A DNA stretch of 34,770 nt from a virus. Positions 1 through 7,749 of this stretch are shown one piece after another. Below the pieces are notes generated by a model. The model was not told the DNA's origin, searched no databases, and saw only the letters and a list, made by a program, of their open reading frames with translations. A program made the translations under genes and the position numbers. Numbering within the stretch: position 1 is the first letter of the stretch; every line of letters starts with the position of its first letter. The stretch lies in IMG/VR virus record IMGVR_UViG_3300044799_000718, positions 1 through 34,770 of that record. The stretch is one strand, 5' to 3'.

Positions 1-40
1 AACATTGTGCAAATGCTGACCCTGCTTGTTGTAGGGGGTT

Positions 41-199
41 ACATTAAACGCGCGACGAAGAAAACCCCCGAGTGCCCGCATCTGATTGCTTTCTAGCGAC
101 TTGCCGGAAATCGAGGTAGCACATTAAACGCGCGAAGAATGAGAAGAATGGGTAAAAAGTGAGGAATTTCGGGAACGAGGTAGCACATTAAACGCGCGA
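41..199. repeat. Three direct repeats in the non-coding left region (possible transposase-binding end sites)
   Basis: The 15-bp core ACATTAAACGCGCGA occurs at 41-55, 121-135 and 185-199, all in the same orientation and spaced 80 and 64 bp apart. Copies 2 and 3 also share the preceding nine bases (cgaggtagc). No further copy was seen in the window. The whole stretch 1-313 lies beyond the last gene of the leftward late operon and shows no convincing ORF. Mu-family phages carry several roughly 22-bp transposase-binding sites near each end, so these repeats may be such sites and the phage end may lie at or just left of position 1. That is inference; the partner end is not in the window. Confidence 0.5.
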
Positions 200-313
200 C
201 GAAAAACTAACCCATTGCAATTCAATCACTTAAAAATCGTCTTGCCATTTGCAATGCAGGCCTCTTTTGCGCTAAATTTGGCAGTACCAATCTGAAAATA
301 TTCTGCCGTACTG

Positions 314-1240
314 TCACAGATTGGCGTCAATCCACTGCTGAACGTCCGGCGTCAGGACCTCCCGCTTCGAATCCCTCCACTTCTCCCAGGATTTTCTGCT
401 CGTGAACCGGACAAAGTCTGGATCTCCCTCCCAGTCGGTAGGTTCAACACTCTCGGTCTGTGAGACGTGGAGGTAAATCGCCGTGCATCGGCAGTTGTAA
501 TCGATCGGGGGTACAGGCCCTTCACCAACCCTAAAGATCTCTCCGTCCAAAGCCAGATGATCTGGGCGGGTTCTGGAGTCCTTGATTGCTGAATAGCGCC
601 AGAGCGGGAAGCGGTCCGCCATCGACTGTGCCTGTTCCAGCTGGCCGACGGCATACGACGTAAAGAGATTGGTGCGGAAGACCGTTTCAAGATGCGCCGG
701 ATTCAGTGGGGTTACCCCATAACTCTCGAAGAGCGTGTTGACTTGATCCTTCAACTCATCGAAAGGAATACCCTCTTTGATGCCTTGGACGATTGTATCT
801 CTGACCTCATTGAGCAGCTCCTTGTATTCGACGCCGGCGATCGTCAGGGACTTCTCACGAAGGAACTTCAATGCCTCTTCCGGGATCAGATCAAAGGCCA
901 CTCGAACGACTTTGTCGTCGCAAATAAACCACCTTCCAGTCACCGGCTGAGAACTGAGGACCCGGTCCGTCTCGATGACCAGGCTTCTGCCAAGTGATTC
1001 AGCGGTCTCAAGTGATTCCAGGATGTGCTTGGAGAATTGAGTGAGGAATTGCTCGTCTAGACCATAACTGTCGACGAGTTCGATGGCCGCAGAAGAGTCC
1101 TTTGCCTCACCGATGCTTGATTTTAGCTGCTCGATGAGCGGAGCGTAGATTGGGACCGCCGCTTCGATTGCGTTGTCTGTGACAACGTCAACCCGGTCAG
1201 AGTAGGATTGTTCGTCTATCGCTTTATGAGAAGTTTTTTT
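314..1240 (-). CDS. MuF-type head morphogenesis domain, probably expressed as a -1 frameshift extension of the portal
   Basis: The C-terminal part is a clear MuF domain (Mu gpF/gp30, SPP1 gp7 family): an RTNLFTSYAVGQLEQ segment, then DSRTRPDHLALDG and the closing DYNCRC motif. The protein is a minor head component delivered with, or bound to, the portal. The first possible start is GTG at 943, but the same frame is open without a stop up to 1240. The extra 99 codons (residues such as AIEAAVPIYAPLIEQL and SLETAESLGRSL) read like the helical C-terminal domain normally found at the end of DUF935 portals. That stretch contains no ATG, GTG or TTG. The frame is -1 relative to the portal and joins it at a run of nine A. 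The likely product is a portal-MuF fusion of about 770 residues; a sequencing or assembly error in the homopolymer would give the same picture. Confidence 0.8.
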   Translation of the reverse strand, partial: KKTSHKAIDEQSYSDRVDVVTDNAIEAAVPIYAPLIEQLKSSIGEAKDSSAAIELVDSYGLDEQFLTQFSKHILESLETAESLGRSLVIETDRVLSSQPVTGRWFICDDKVVRVAFDLIPEEALKFLREKSLTIAGVEYKELLNEVRDTIVQGIKEGIPFDELKDQVNTLFESYGVTPLNPAHLETVFRTNLFTSYAVGQLEQAQSMADRFPLWRYSAIKDSRTRPDHLALDGEIFRVGEGPVPPIDYNCRCTAIYLHVSQTESVEPTDWEGDPDFVRFTSRKSWEKWRDSKREVLTPDVQQWIDANL

Positions 1241-2610
1241 TTACTCTCGCCGACGACGGCCGTCCCTTTAGCCTGGACCTGCGGACCGGGCAAGGGGATT
1301 GGCGTCAGCACTTCGTCTTCGGGATCGTTCGGGTTTGGCAATGGGATTCCAAACCGTTCCTTCATCCACTTCTTGCTGATTGGATAGCCAGTCTGTTGGA
1401 CTTTTATCACGAGGCCGGCCAGGTAATCCAGGTCCTCAGATGTGGCTGATGCAGTCTTGTAGTACGGATATTCCTCCTGCGGCCCAATGTTCAGGTCCAC
1501 GTAAGGAACAATGATGTCGTCTGTGATTGACTCATCGACGGCTTCGGCGAGCGCTTCGATGCGTTGCTGAAGGACGCTCTCGGCTGCGTTCTCGCTTCCG
1601 AGTTTTCCAGGTGTGCTCTGTGCAGTTCCTGTGTGTCCAAGGAAGACCTGCATCATCTCCTCAGAACAAAACTCTTTTATCTCTTTGTAAACCTGGTGAC
1701 TCGATGCCTTCTGCAGCATCTCTTCGAACTTGATCTCACTCTCTTTCGAGATGACGGCGGCCGCATCAGTTGCCAGGCCCCTGATCGCTTGCTCCAGGAG
1801 CGCTTTCTGCTCTGGTTGGTTCGAGTCGTATTTGCCAATCCGGTATCCGAGTTGGACCTCCGCGAACTGGATCCACCATTTGACGTCGAAATTCTTGAAC
1901 ATGAAGAGGTAACTGATCGGCCGGATGAGATTCGTTCGTGCCGGATCACCGGCTCGAGGACGGAACGAACAAACGATGAAACCCTGCCTCAATCGCGGAT
2001 CGGCATCGAGTGAGATTCCCTCCGACGACGCTCGGGTGAGCTCAGACTCGGGAACGATGCCCCGGAGGGCTTCCACCTGTCTTGGGTCCAGGATGAGACG
2101 CAGGTCGTCGGGATCGCTGTCGAACTCACTGAACTTGCCGAACCGGAACTTTTTCTGATGGATGAAGCGTAACCGATCAAAGGTATATTGGCGGTCGACT
2201 ACTTGCCAGGGAATTTGAAGTGCGGCAAAGCCTTTGAAGTAGCAGTCTGCAAGATCCCCGATGGAGTTCTTCCAGCCGCCGACCTTCTTTATCATCTTGT
2301 CGACCTTACCAGCGATGTCAACGTGGATTTTGTCATCGGAGGCCGGGATGATGCTGTAGGGCAACCTCGATACTGCTAAACGTAGGCCTGAGTTCAACGC
2401 GGTGAGCAACCCATCCTTCTCCAACATCTCCTCAGCCAGTTCCATCTGACGGGTAATGTCGCCGCTGTCGGCGTCACGCATCAAAGAGGCGAGCCGTTGC
2501 GGTGTGAGTCCCCGTGACGGATACGTCGAATAACGATCGAGGAGGCTGACGATCGAGATCGGATCGGTCAGCGGCGCTTGTCTTTTCTGTGATGCTTTTC
2601 TCTTTGCCAT
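1216..2610 (-). CDS. Portal protein, DUF935 / Mu gp29 family
   Basis: Forms the dodecameric portal vertex through which DNA is packaged and the tail is joined. The N-terminal half, with LTPQRLASLMRDADSGD followed by AEEMLEKDGLLTALNSGLR, is typical of DUF935 proteins, as is the central segment with FMFKNFDVKWWIQFAEVQ and LGYRIGKYD. ATG at 2610 (MAKRKASQ) is preferred over the upstream TTG at 2628, although no strong ribosome-binding site is seen. The upstream gene ends at 2616. The frame ends after GESKKKLLIKR, before the helical C-terminal domain usual for the family; that domain is found in the -1 frame just downstream. This supports a frameshifted portal-MuF fusion. Confidence 0.88.
   Translation of the reverse strand: MAKRKASQKRQAPLTDPISIVSLLDRYSTYPSRGLTPQRLASLMRDADSGDITRQMELAEEMLEKDGLLTALNSGLRLAVSRLPYSIIPASDDKIHVDIAGKVDKMIKKVGGWKNSIGDLADCYFKGFAALQIPWQVVDRQYTFDRLRFIHQKKFRFGKFSEFDSDPDDLRLILDPRQVEALRGIVPESELTRASSEGISLDADPRLRQGFIVCSFRPRAGDPARTNLIRPISYLFMFKNFDVKWWIQFAEVQLGYRIGKYDSNQPEQKALLEQAIRGLATDAAAVISKESEIKFEEMLQKASSHQVYKEIKEFCSEEMMQVFLGHTGTAQSTPGKLGSENAAESVLQQRIEALAEAVDESITDDIIVPYVDLNIGPQEEYPYYKTASATSEDLDYLAGLVIKVQQTGYPISKKWMKERFGIPLPNPNDPEDEVLTPIPLPGPQVQAKGTAVVGESKKKLLIKR
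1234..1242 (-). other. Candidate -1 frameshift site (A9 run) at the end of the portal frame
   Basis: The coding strand reads AGT AAA AAA AAA CTT in the portal frame and contains the classical A-AAA-AAA slippery heptamer. A -1 slip moves ribosomes from the portal frame (stop at 1216-1218) into the MuF frame, which has no start codon of its own until 943. No pseudoknot was worked out downstream. Confidence 0.55.
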
Positions 2611-2615
2611 GATAG

Positions 2616-3302
2616 TCAATCGAAGCAATAGTGAACGGTTAGTTTGACGGAGCGACTCAGATCTTTACCGCTCCAATGGGCCACAAGGCCGAGCATGAAT
2701 TTGTCGTATCGATAGCCGGCGCCGGCAGCGACGCCTTCAAAGTCTGCGCCGATAAGCGGCAATTGAACGTGACCAAGGACCTGCAGCGGAGCGATAGCGA
2801 GCAATGGAGAGACAACAACCTTATTCTCTCGTCTCGTGACCGTGATGCCGGCGGATCCGAATAAGTCGAATGCGAAAATAGGAGGCGTATAGTGCGTCTC
2901 CTGGACCGTTGTCGTTTTTCCTTCCTCTTTCGGCACGTATACTTGACCATCAAAAGTCTCGATGATCTGTGTCGTGTCGATGTGAACCGTGCCGGCGCTG
3001 TCGGCCGGGGTCTCCTTCGTGACCGTTATGAGGCGTTTCACGTCCCTCTCTGAGACACCTTTCGGCAACTTCACAACAGGCTTTGAAGGACGTTCAAACG
3101 GCGTTGAGGCCGGCCTGTAATCCTTTTTGACGACCTGGGCGAAATTGGAATCGGCGGGAGTGAAGACGGTATGCTCCCCGCTGTGATCGCCTTCGAAGAG
3201 ATTTACGATTCGTAGTCCAAAGACCAGCGCGACGACCGCAACAACAATCCACGCGCCATATTTGAGGACGTCTTTCACTTTCTTTGCCTCAACTGTATCC
3301 AT
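2616..3302 (-). CDS. Unknown membrane-anchored protein between terminase and portal
   Basis: I do not recognise the family. The 228-residue protein has a short charged N-terminus and one hydrophobic segment at about residues 15-31 (AWIVVAVVALVFGL). A Pro/Thr-rich linker and a C-terminal region rich in alternating hydrophobic residues and glycines (residues 140-228, with GAGYRYDKFMLGLVAHWSG) follow. This looks like an inner-membrane anchor with an extracytoplasmic beta-rich domain. A spanin-like or exclusion role is possible but not shown. It starts with ATG behind a GGAAG-type site and lies in the leftward head operon, which makes co-expression with packaging genes likely. Confidence 0.55.
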   Translation of the reverse strand: MDTVEAKKVKDVLKYGAWIVVAVVALVFGLRIVNLFEGDHSGEHTVFTPADSNFAQVVKKDYRPASTPFERPSKPVVKLPKGVSERDVKRLITVTKETPADSAGTVHIDTTQIIETFDGQVYVPKEEGKTTTVQETHYTPPIFAFDLFGSAGITVTRRENKVVVSPLLAIAPLQVLGHVQLPLIGADFEGVAAGAGYRYDKFMLGLVAHWSGKDLSRSVKLTVHYCFD

Positions 3303-3472
3303 ATTCTTCCGCTCCGCCTTTGCCGCATGTCATAGAAGAGAGAGAGAAACCAGAAAAGGAAACCTTTGTGGCTCGTTCCCTTAATCCATGCTCTTCCCCT
3401 CTTCTTCTTGATCTCCACAGGGCGGAAGAGAGAGATTACCCCGACACCGAAGGCTTTGAGGCGATTGGCCAT
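3275..3472 (-). CDS. Small basic protein translationally coupled to the terminase
   Basis: A 65-residue frame whose ATG overlaps the terminase stop codon as TGATG and whose end overlaps the start of the next gene by 28 bases. It is strongly basic with a short hydrophobic aromatic patch (GFLFWFLSLFYD). No family is recognised. The tight coupling at both ends is the main reason to list it; it could also be an artefact of the compact junction. Confidence 0.4.
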   Translation of the reverse strand: MANRLKAFGVGVISLFRPVEIKKKRGRAWIKGTSHKGFLFWFLSLFYDMRQRRSGRIWIQLRQRK

Positions 3473-5124
3473 CAGTACGTTCCCCCTTCGAAGACCGCTT
3501 CGCGTTTACGCAGGCTCTTGTATGTCACCTCGCCCGCGTGCGGATACTTCTCGATCAACTCGAGGCAGCCCGCAAGCGAGTCCGGACCGTCGTCACCAAG
3601 GCCCCCCTGGGCCACCTGACCGGCATTCGGAAACGCTTTGAGCTGTCGAATGAGGATCTCCTGGTCAGGATCGTCTAGATCGAACGAGACGGTTCCCTCC
3701 TTCACGAACGGCACGATCCGCTCGATGCGGCTCTCTTTGCTCTCTCCTTTGTGCTCGATTTCCTGGAACGGAAGAAGGCCATGCTTCTTCTGAAGTCGCA
3801 TATATTCCGGCTTGAGCAGGATCTGAAAGCCATTTGTCTCAACACCAACTACCTTCGAATTGAAGAGGTTTTTCTGTCGATATGTCTCCAGGATCATCTC
3901 ATCGATTGATTGTTGCTGTATCGATGCACGCCGGACTGGAATATGAATGTCGCCCTTGGCGTTGAGCCCCAAGCCGACGGTGACGACGGCTTTGTAATCG
4001 GCAGCTTCCTTTGCCGACGGGTCAACGAAGGTGTAGTTGACATACGTCCTGCCTGCGAGATCCTGCTTTGTGTGGTACCGGAAATAGTTGTCCTTGAATC
4101 GCTGGTCCTTCCGGTTCCGCGGGTGCATCATCATTTCGGGTTCGAAGACGTCCGGGTCGTTCTTCTTCTCCTGCAACAGCCGGAGAGTTGGATGGCGATA
4201 TTCCCATGCCGACTTTGCTTGATCGGAGAAGCCGGCCGAGCGGCATTGTTGGGCGATCTGCAGATCGCTCTTGCTCTCCAGTTCGTTCGGAACCAGTGCG
4301 CGGTAGATGTGCTTCTCATAGTGAGCGGTGTTCTTGCCGGCGATGAGTTCGTCGACCACATCTCCTTTGATCGTCCAGTTGCAGAGCAGCAGTGCACTCC
4401 AACGAGGAGAGTTGACTGATTTCAGGACATCCTGCTTGACGGAATCTACATATTTCTGCACAAGCGCCGGGCTGTCGGGCTTCGTCGGGTCGCTGATGTC
4501 GTTCAGGATGATATGGTCGAGCCGGTGGCCGAAGTTTTCCTGGCCCCGGAGGCTCTGCTCGCGACCATAACCCTTCATCTTCCTGCCGCTTTTCGTGATG
4601 AAGGACCCGGACTCCCACTCCATGTTTCCTTTGAGATTTCCGAAGTCACTTTTCAATCGCCGGTTCTCTTCGAACTCGAGGCGTACCGGGATGACCTTGC
4701 TCTCGGCGATGTCCTGGGTCTTCGAGATGACCGGGATAAACCAGCGCTCCTCGCAGACGATCTTGTGAGCGACGTCTATCTTGGCGAGCAATGTATCCTT
4801 GGCAGATTCCCTGAAGCCGGCAATGATGGAGAGGACCAGGAGGCGGTCGCTGAATTCGAAGAGTTCCTTATGGAAAGGAGCAAAGCCGGCGTCGACCCAG
4901 TCATATTTGCCGTCCGGGTCCTTCCAGCAGTCACGATACTCTTCCTTGACGTCGATGTAGTGAGGAAAGTAAGTGACGGCGAAGAAGAACTTGTCCGCCT
5001 TCGCTCGCTTCTTGCGCGCCTCGCGTTTAGTAATGCTGTCGTTCGGGAAAGAGGTCGTCTCCTGCCGGATGCGCTTGATCAGGTCGCCGTATTGTTTTTC
5101 AAAATCGCGCTGGCTTAAGGGCAT
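3472..5124 (-). CDS. terL: Terminase large subunit (Mu gp28-like packaging ATPase-nuclease)
   Basis: A 550-residue DNA-packaging motor subunit that docks on the portal and cuts the phage DNA. The ATPase half shows a P-loop variant GFRESAKDT at residues 103-111 and a Walker B-like strand HIILNDIS at 204-211. The C-terminal RNase H-like nuclease shows VDPSAKEAADYKAVV (Asp 368 and Asp 376), GVETNG (Glu 429) and GPDSLAG (Asp 515) as candidate metal ligands. Position and order (small terminase, terminase, portal, MuF) match Mu gp27-gp30. The P-loop has Asp after the Lys and the Walker B strand has Asn before the Asp, both departures from the usual consensus. The start is ATG at 5124. Confidence 0.9.
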   Translation of the reverse strand: MPLSQRDFEKQYGDLIKRIRQETTSFPNDSITKREARKKRAKADKFFFAVTYFPHYIDVKEEYRDCWKDPDGKYDWVDAGFAPFHKELFEFSDRLLVLSIIAGFRESAKDTLLAKIDVAHKIVCEERWFIPVISKTQDIAESKVIPVRLEFEENRRLKSDFGNLKGNMEWESGSFITKSGRKMKGYGREQSLRGQENFGHRLDHIILNDISDPTKPDSPALVQKYVDSVKQDVLKSVNSPRWSALLLCNWTIKGDVVDELIAGKNTAHYEKHIYRALVPNELESKSDLQIAQQCRSAGFSDQAKSAWEYRHPTLRLLQEKKNDPDVFEPEMMMHPRNRKDQRFKDNYFRYHTKQDLAGRTYVNYTFVDPSAKEAADYKAVVTVGLGLNAKGDIHIPVRRASIQQQSIDEMILETYRQKNLFNSKVVGVETNGFQILLKPEYMRLQKKHGLLPFQEIEHKGESKESRIERIVPFVKEGTVSFDLDDPDQEILIRQLKAFPNAGQVAQGGLGDDGPDSLAGCLELIEKYPHAGEVTYKSLRKREAVFEGGTY

Positions 5125-5145
5125 AAACTCTCAGGTCTTTGTGGG

Positions 5146-5439
5146 TCAGGCAATCTTTTCGAATGCGTCGGTTTGACCGTGCTCGATTGAGATAGTCGCG
5201 AGACCGATCGAGACGGTCTGCAGATTCGGATCTACCGGGTCCTGGTGGTAACCTGCCGTCTGATGCACGAAGCCTTGCAATTCTCGCGTTGCCGGGACCG
5301 CATGAGCCACGGATATGTTGCACGTCTCCTCACCCGGATTCAAGTTGACAACGACGCCTTGGATCTCATACTTCACATTGTATCCCTTACCTCGAACGAC
5401 ATCTCCGAGATTTGCCGGTGTTCCATCTTTGTAATGCAT
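5146..5439 (-). CDS. Small conserved-looking phage protein between the terminase subunits
   Basis: A 97-residue protein starting with ATG behind AAAGG. Its N-terminal half (DGTPANLGDVVRGKGYNVKY and IQGVVVNLNPGEE) looks like a small beta-barrel with an SH3-like rhythm, and the C-terminal half carries TVSIGLATISIEHGQ. No catalytic motif is seen and I do not recognise a family. It lies 21 bases upstream of the terminase and 26 bases downstream of the small terminase, so it is part of the head-packaging operon. Confidence 0.6.
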   Translation of the reverse strand: MHYKDGTPANLGDVVRGKGYNVKYEIQGVVVNLNPGEETCNISVAHAVPATRELQGFVHQTAGYHQDPVDPNLQTVSIGLATISIEHGQTDAFEKIA

Positions 5440-5465
5440 GCCGTTATCCTTTCAGTTGACGGTTG

Positions 5466-5936
5466 TTATTTCCTGCCGTATTTCTTACTCATCTCGTTGC
5501 CAAACTCAACGAGATAAGGATGAAGTTTCTGCAGCATGTCCGGATCGCGCGCTGCAAGGAAGTCTGTAAACTCCTGCATCATGAGCATGACGTTGCCGAG
5601 GGCGTCGACGTCCTTCTGAATTTCCTTCACGCTCTTTAAGAGTTGCCTCAGCGCGTATACCTCAGAAGGGTTGATCTTGTGCGTCTCGCCGATTTCTTTC
5701 ACCATCGAGTCCAACCTGGTGACGACGGCCCTGAGCATGCTCTTCGCCGCGCTGAAGGACGTCATCCGGATCTCCTCGCGCTCCTTGTCCCAATCGGTGC
5801 CCTCTTCCTTGTCCTCCGTCTTCCAGCGGTAGACGGTCTTCTCCGGGACGTTGAGCATCTTTGAGATCTCGGGGATCTCCTTCAGCTCCTCACAGTAGAG
5901 CCGCTTTGCATCGTGTCGCTCAAGTTTTCGTGCCAT
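5466..5936 (-). CDS. Small terminase-like protein with N-terminal HTH (DUF1804-like)
   Basis: First gene of the left late operon. The N-terminus has an HTH in which IPEISKMLNVPEKTVYRWK forms the recognition unit, followed by DWDKEREEIRMTSFSAAK and a long helical C-terminal half suited to oligomerisation. This is the layout of Mu gp26/gp27-type DNA-recognition subunits that bring phage DNA to the large terminase. The start is set at ATG 5936 (MARKLERHDAK) because GAGG lies 7 bases upstream; a longer frame to 6014 would run through the terminator hairpin of the leader. Confidence 0.78.
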   Translation of the reverse strand: MARKLERHDAKRLYCEELKEIPEISKMLNVPEKTVYRWKTEDKEEGTDWDKEREEIRMTSFSAAKSMLRAVVTRLDSMVKEIGETHKINPSEVYALRQLLKSVKEIQKDVDALGNVMLMMQEFTDFLAARDPDMLQKLHPYLVEFGNEMSKKYGRK

Positions 5937-5976
5937 CGGTGCCTCACTTGGGGACCGACACGAATGCCGGTCCGAC

Positions 5977-6052
5977 GAAAAAGAAAAAGCCCCGAACCAA
6001 TTCTCAATCGTCAATCGACAATTGAAAATTAATCCAGGGCTCCTAGTTGGAT
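5977..6052 (-). terminator. Late-operon leader L: shared 16-nt motif plus intrinsic terminator before the first gene
   Basis: Read on the minus strand, ATCCAACTAGGAGCCC (6052-6037) is followed by a long inner stem-loop (AATTTTCAATTGTC paired with GACGATTGAGAATT, with G-T wobbles), the closing GGGGCT (5993-5988) and a T-rich tract (TTTTTCTTTTT). The same 16-nt motif and outer AGCCC/GGGGCT stem occur at 22759-22826 in front of the rightward late operon. Upstream in the transcript, CGGCGTTAGCCG forms a small hairpin. The structure lies after the promoter and before the small-terminase gene, so full expression would need read-through or antitermination. Confidence 0.7.
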
Positions 6053-6093
6053 TGCCCCGAGGCGCCGGCTAACGCCGTGCCTTTGTTACTTGG

Positions 6094-6122
6094 AATCTAA
6101 CAATTTCTAACGCCCGAGTCAA
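6094..6122 (-). promoter_or_regulatory. Left late promoter P_L
   Basis: Minus strand: -35 TTGACT (6122-6117), 17-base spacer, -10 TAGATT (6099-6094). It matches the right late promoter at 22682-22710 in -10 sequence and spacing, with related spacers. It overlaps the last codons of the 6097-6315 gene. Confidence 0.7.
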
Positions 6123-6315
6123 TCTCATCTCCAGTCATTTCGCAAGGAGGGAGATTCTGACTCGGCGACCACTCTTCGGCGGCCAAACCTCCGATGGTCG
6201 CTCGCCATCGGAACCTCTTGCCGTCCCAATCAATACTGACTGCGATGTGCCGTTTCTGCTGCTCGATCTTCTGTAAGAGCGATATGAGTCGAGCGATTTT
6301 TGTGACGTCCGGCAT
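6097..6315 (-). CDS. Small protein of unknown function, last gene of the early operon
   Basis: A 72-residue protein whose ATG overlaps the stop of the preceding gene as TAATG. It has a helical N-terminus (PDVTKIARLISLLQKIEQQ) and a beta-hairpin-like middle (HIAVSIDWDGKRFRWRATI). No family is recognised. Its stop codon lies inside the -10 box of the late promoter P_L, so early and late transcription units abut here. Confidence 0.6.
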   Translation of the reverse strand: MPDVTKIARLISLLQKIEQQKRHIAVSIDWDGKRFRWRATIGGLAAEEWSPSQNLPPCEMTGDEIDSGVRNC

Positions 6316-6833
6316 TAAAGAAGTTCTCTCAGTTCCTTGGTTTTTCCAGATCGTTGCGATGAATTCGACAGCATCGATTGAATCCGGTTCATCCTTTCGG
6401 CAAACTCAGCGCAGTTGTCCTCAACTGCGTGTTGCTTGCCACATTTTTGGCAGATTGGGTAGCATTTCAAACAGATCCCGCCGCGTTCGACCGGGTTGCC
6501 GCAGTCTTGGCACACCGGCTCGGTAGTGTCGAAGCTGACCCGGTGAATCACCATTGCCTTCTTTGGAATCCATCGATGGAAGTGTCTGATGAAGACAGAA
6601 TAGTTATGCTTGCAGCTGACGAGCCAATCTTCCTTCGTGTTAAAGAACACCTCGAGTCGAGCGGTCATGTCGTTAGGCGTGTAGGCGTCGAAACCTGGCA
6701 CCGGACTCTTCAATAGCGTGAGCGTCTGCCCAATGTGTTCGCTTGTCGGCATCCATTTCTCGCCATAGACTTTGGCATAGAGATGGGCATACTTGACTAA
6801 GATCGGATAGATGGATTCGAGCTCAGAAGTCAT
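6315..6833 (-). CDS. Zinc-ribbon protein with helical N-terminal domain, unknown role
   Basis: A 172-residue protein starting at ATG 6833 (MTSELESIYPIL), with AAGGA five bases before it. The N-terminal 90 residues are helical and end in NYSVFIRHFHRW, a pattern seen in some phage replication-accessory proteins. The C-terminal half has cysteine pairs VCQDCG, GICLKC and ICQKCG and a further Cys in EDNC, so one or two zinc ribbons are likely. A long homologous replication factor is not recognised. It overlaps the neighbouring gene by 11 bases. A nucleic-acid-binding role is inferred. Confidence 0.62.
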   Translation of the reverse strand: MTSELESIYPILVKYAHLYAKVYGEKWMPTSEHIGQTLTLLKSPVPGFDAYTPNDMTARLEVFFNTKEDWLVSCKHNYSVFIRHFHRWIPKKAMVIHRVSFDTTEPVCQDCGNPVERGGICLKCYPICQKCGKQHAVEDNCAEFAERMNRIQSMLSNSSQRSGKTKELRELL

Positions 6834-7479
6834 AGGGTCCTTCGTGCTCAAGCATGTCGCTTTGCAGGCCGATCAGCTCACAGTACTCGAGGATCGGCTT
6901 GATGATTCTGTCATAACGCCAATAAACGACATTACAATGCCAGTTGCTCATCCCAAACCGGAAGGACTTCTCGAGACGTTGAAAGTACCAGCGAGGTTTG
7001 AATATCAGGAGCAGCCAGGAAAGTGCCCGATGGCCAACGATCGGATCTATGGACGGATGCTTCAACTTACCGTTGTAGTGAGCACGAATAGGCGCCAACC
7101 TCCATGGCTGCCACCATGCCGGTCGGTGATAGATGTCTCCCCAAAGGAGCCATCGCTCGAGAAGATACCATTTCACGGCGTAGACTCCGGTGCCGCGACA
7201 CTTGTAGCACCACTCTCCACCATCGTCGTACCAGTAGTGCCATCGGCCGGTGCCGTCGCAACTCCAGCACGGCTGCTTGATGCGCTGCGTGTCATAGCAG
7301 ATGAACTTTCCAAATCGTTTTAGCAGCCAGGCCTTGAGCGGATAGAAGTATCGCTCCTTCTCCTCGCCGAAGTAGTTCGCTGCATTCGCCGTGCGCATCA
7401 GGTGACGGAGCGGAGAGAGGAGTGAAAACAAAAGCTCTCCTCTGGTTTCCTCAAACAATTCAAGTTGCAGAGCACTCAT
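6823..7479 (-). CDS. DnaJ-type zinc-finger protein rich in Trp/Tyr, unknown role
   Basis: The 218-residue protein carries two CxxCxGxG motifs (CWSCDGTG at residues 71-78 and CYKCRGTG at 91-98), the signature of a DnaJ-like zinc module able to bind one zinc. The rest is very rich in aromatic and basic residues (for example YLLERWLLWGDIYHRPAWW) and has no J domain. It begins with ATG eight bases after a 35-residue gene and overlaps the next gene. No function is recognised; binding of protein or nucleic acid is inferred from the zinc module only. Confidence 0.6.
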   Translation of the reverse strand: MSALQLELFEETRGELLFSLLSPLRHLMRTANAANYFGEEKERYFYPLKAWLLKRFGKFICYDTQRIKQPCWSCDGTGRWHYWYDDGGEWCYKCRGTGVYAVKWYLLERWLLWGDIYHRPAWWQPWRLAPIRAHYNGKLKHPSIDPIVGHRALSWLLLIFKPRWYFQRLEKSFRFGMSNWHCNVVYWRYDRIIKPILEYCELIGLQSDMLEHEGPYDF

Positions 7480-7486
7480 CCTATGC

Positions 7487-7594
7487 TCAATTCCTATGGT
7501 CGATCGAGAATAAATACAAACCTAACCGTTTCAAAAGTTTATCGAAAGCCTCTCTATAGTCGAATCTGATTGAGATGCGAAGTCCCCGGTCCAT
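7487..7594 (-). CDS. 35-residue protein, copy 1 of a paralogous pair
   Basis: A very short gene with an excellent ribosome-binding site (AAGGAGGAG, 5 bases before ATG). The product begins MDRGLRISIRFDYREAF and ends LGLYLFSIDHRN. It is clearly homologous to the gene at 9525-9632, whose product begins MDGRIHISIRLEWKSAF and ends IGLYLFTVEHIN. The same length, many conservative changes and two separate ribosome-binding sites support real coding. The two copies flank the inserted plus-strand cassette. Function unknown; one amphipathic helix with a strand is plausible. Confidence 0.65.
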   Translation of the reverse strand: MDRGLRISIRFDYREAFDKLLKRLGLYLFSIDHRN

Positions 7595-7680
7595 TCTATC
7601 TCCTCCTTGCCGTTATAATAAGGCAATTATATACTTAATACACTGTGGTTTTGTAATCTTTACAATCCATGCGATTTAAC

Positions 7681-7709
7681 TTGACTTTGGTATTAAGGCG
7701 TATTATATT
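7681..7709 (+). promoter_or_regulatory. Promoter of the inserted cassette
   Basis: TTGACT (7681-7686), 17 bases, TATATT (7704-7709). The first ten bases (TTGACTTTGG) and the final TTATATTG are identical to the promoter of the leader at 12866-12894. Confidence 0.65.
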
Positions 7710-7749
7710 GTATGTGTAATCAATGAGCAACCAACCCAAGGAGACGACA

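Noticed and set aside
41-199. CRISPR-like array
   Set aside because: Only three short repeats with unequal spacing (80 and 64 bp), variable flanks and no cas genes.
4513-5118. 201-codon plus-strand open frame
   Set aside because: Antisense to the ATPase half of the large terminase.
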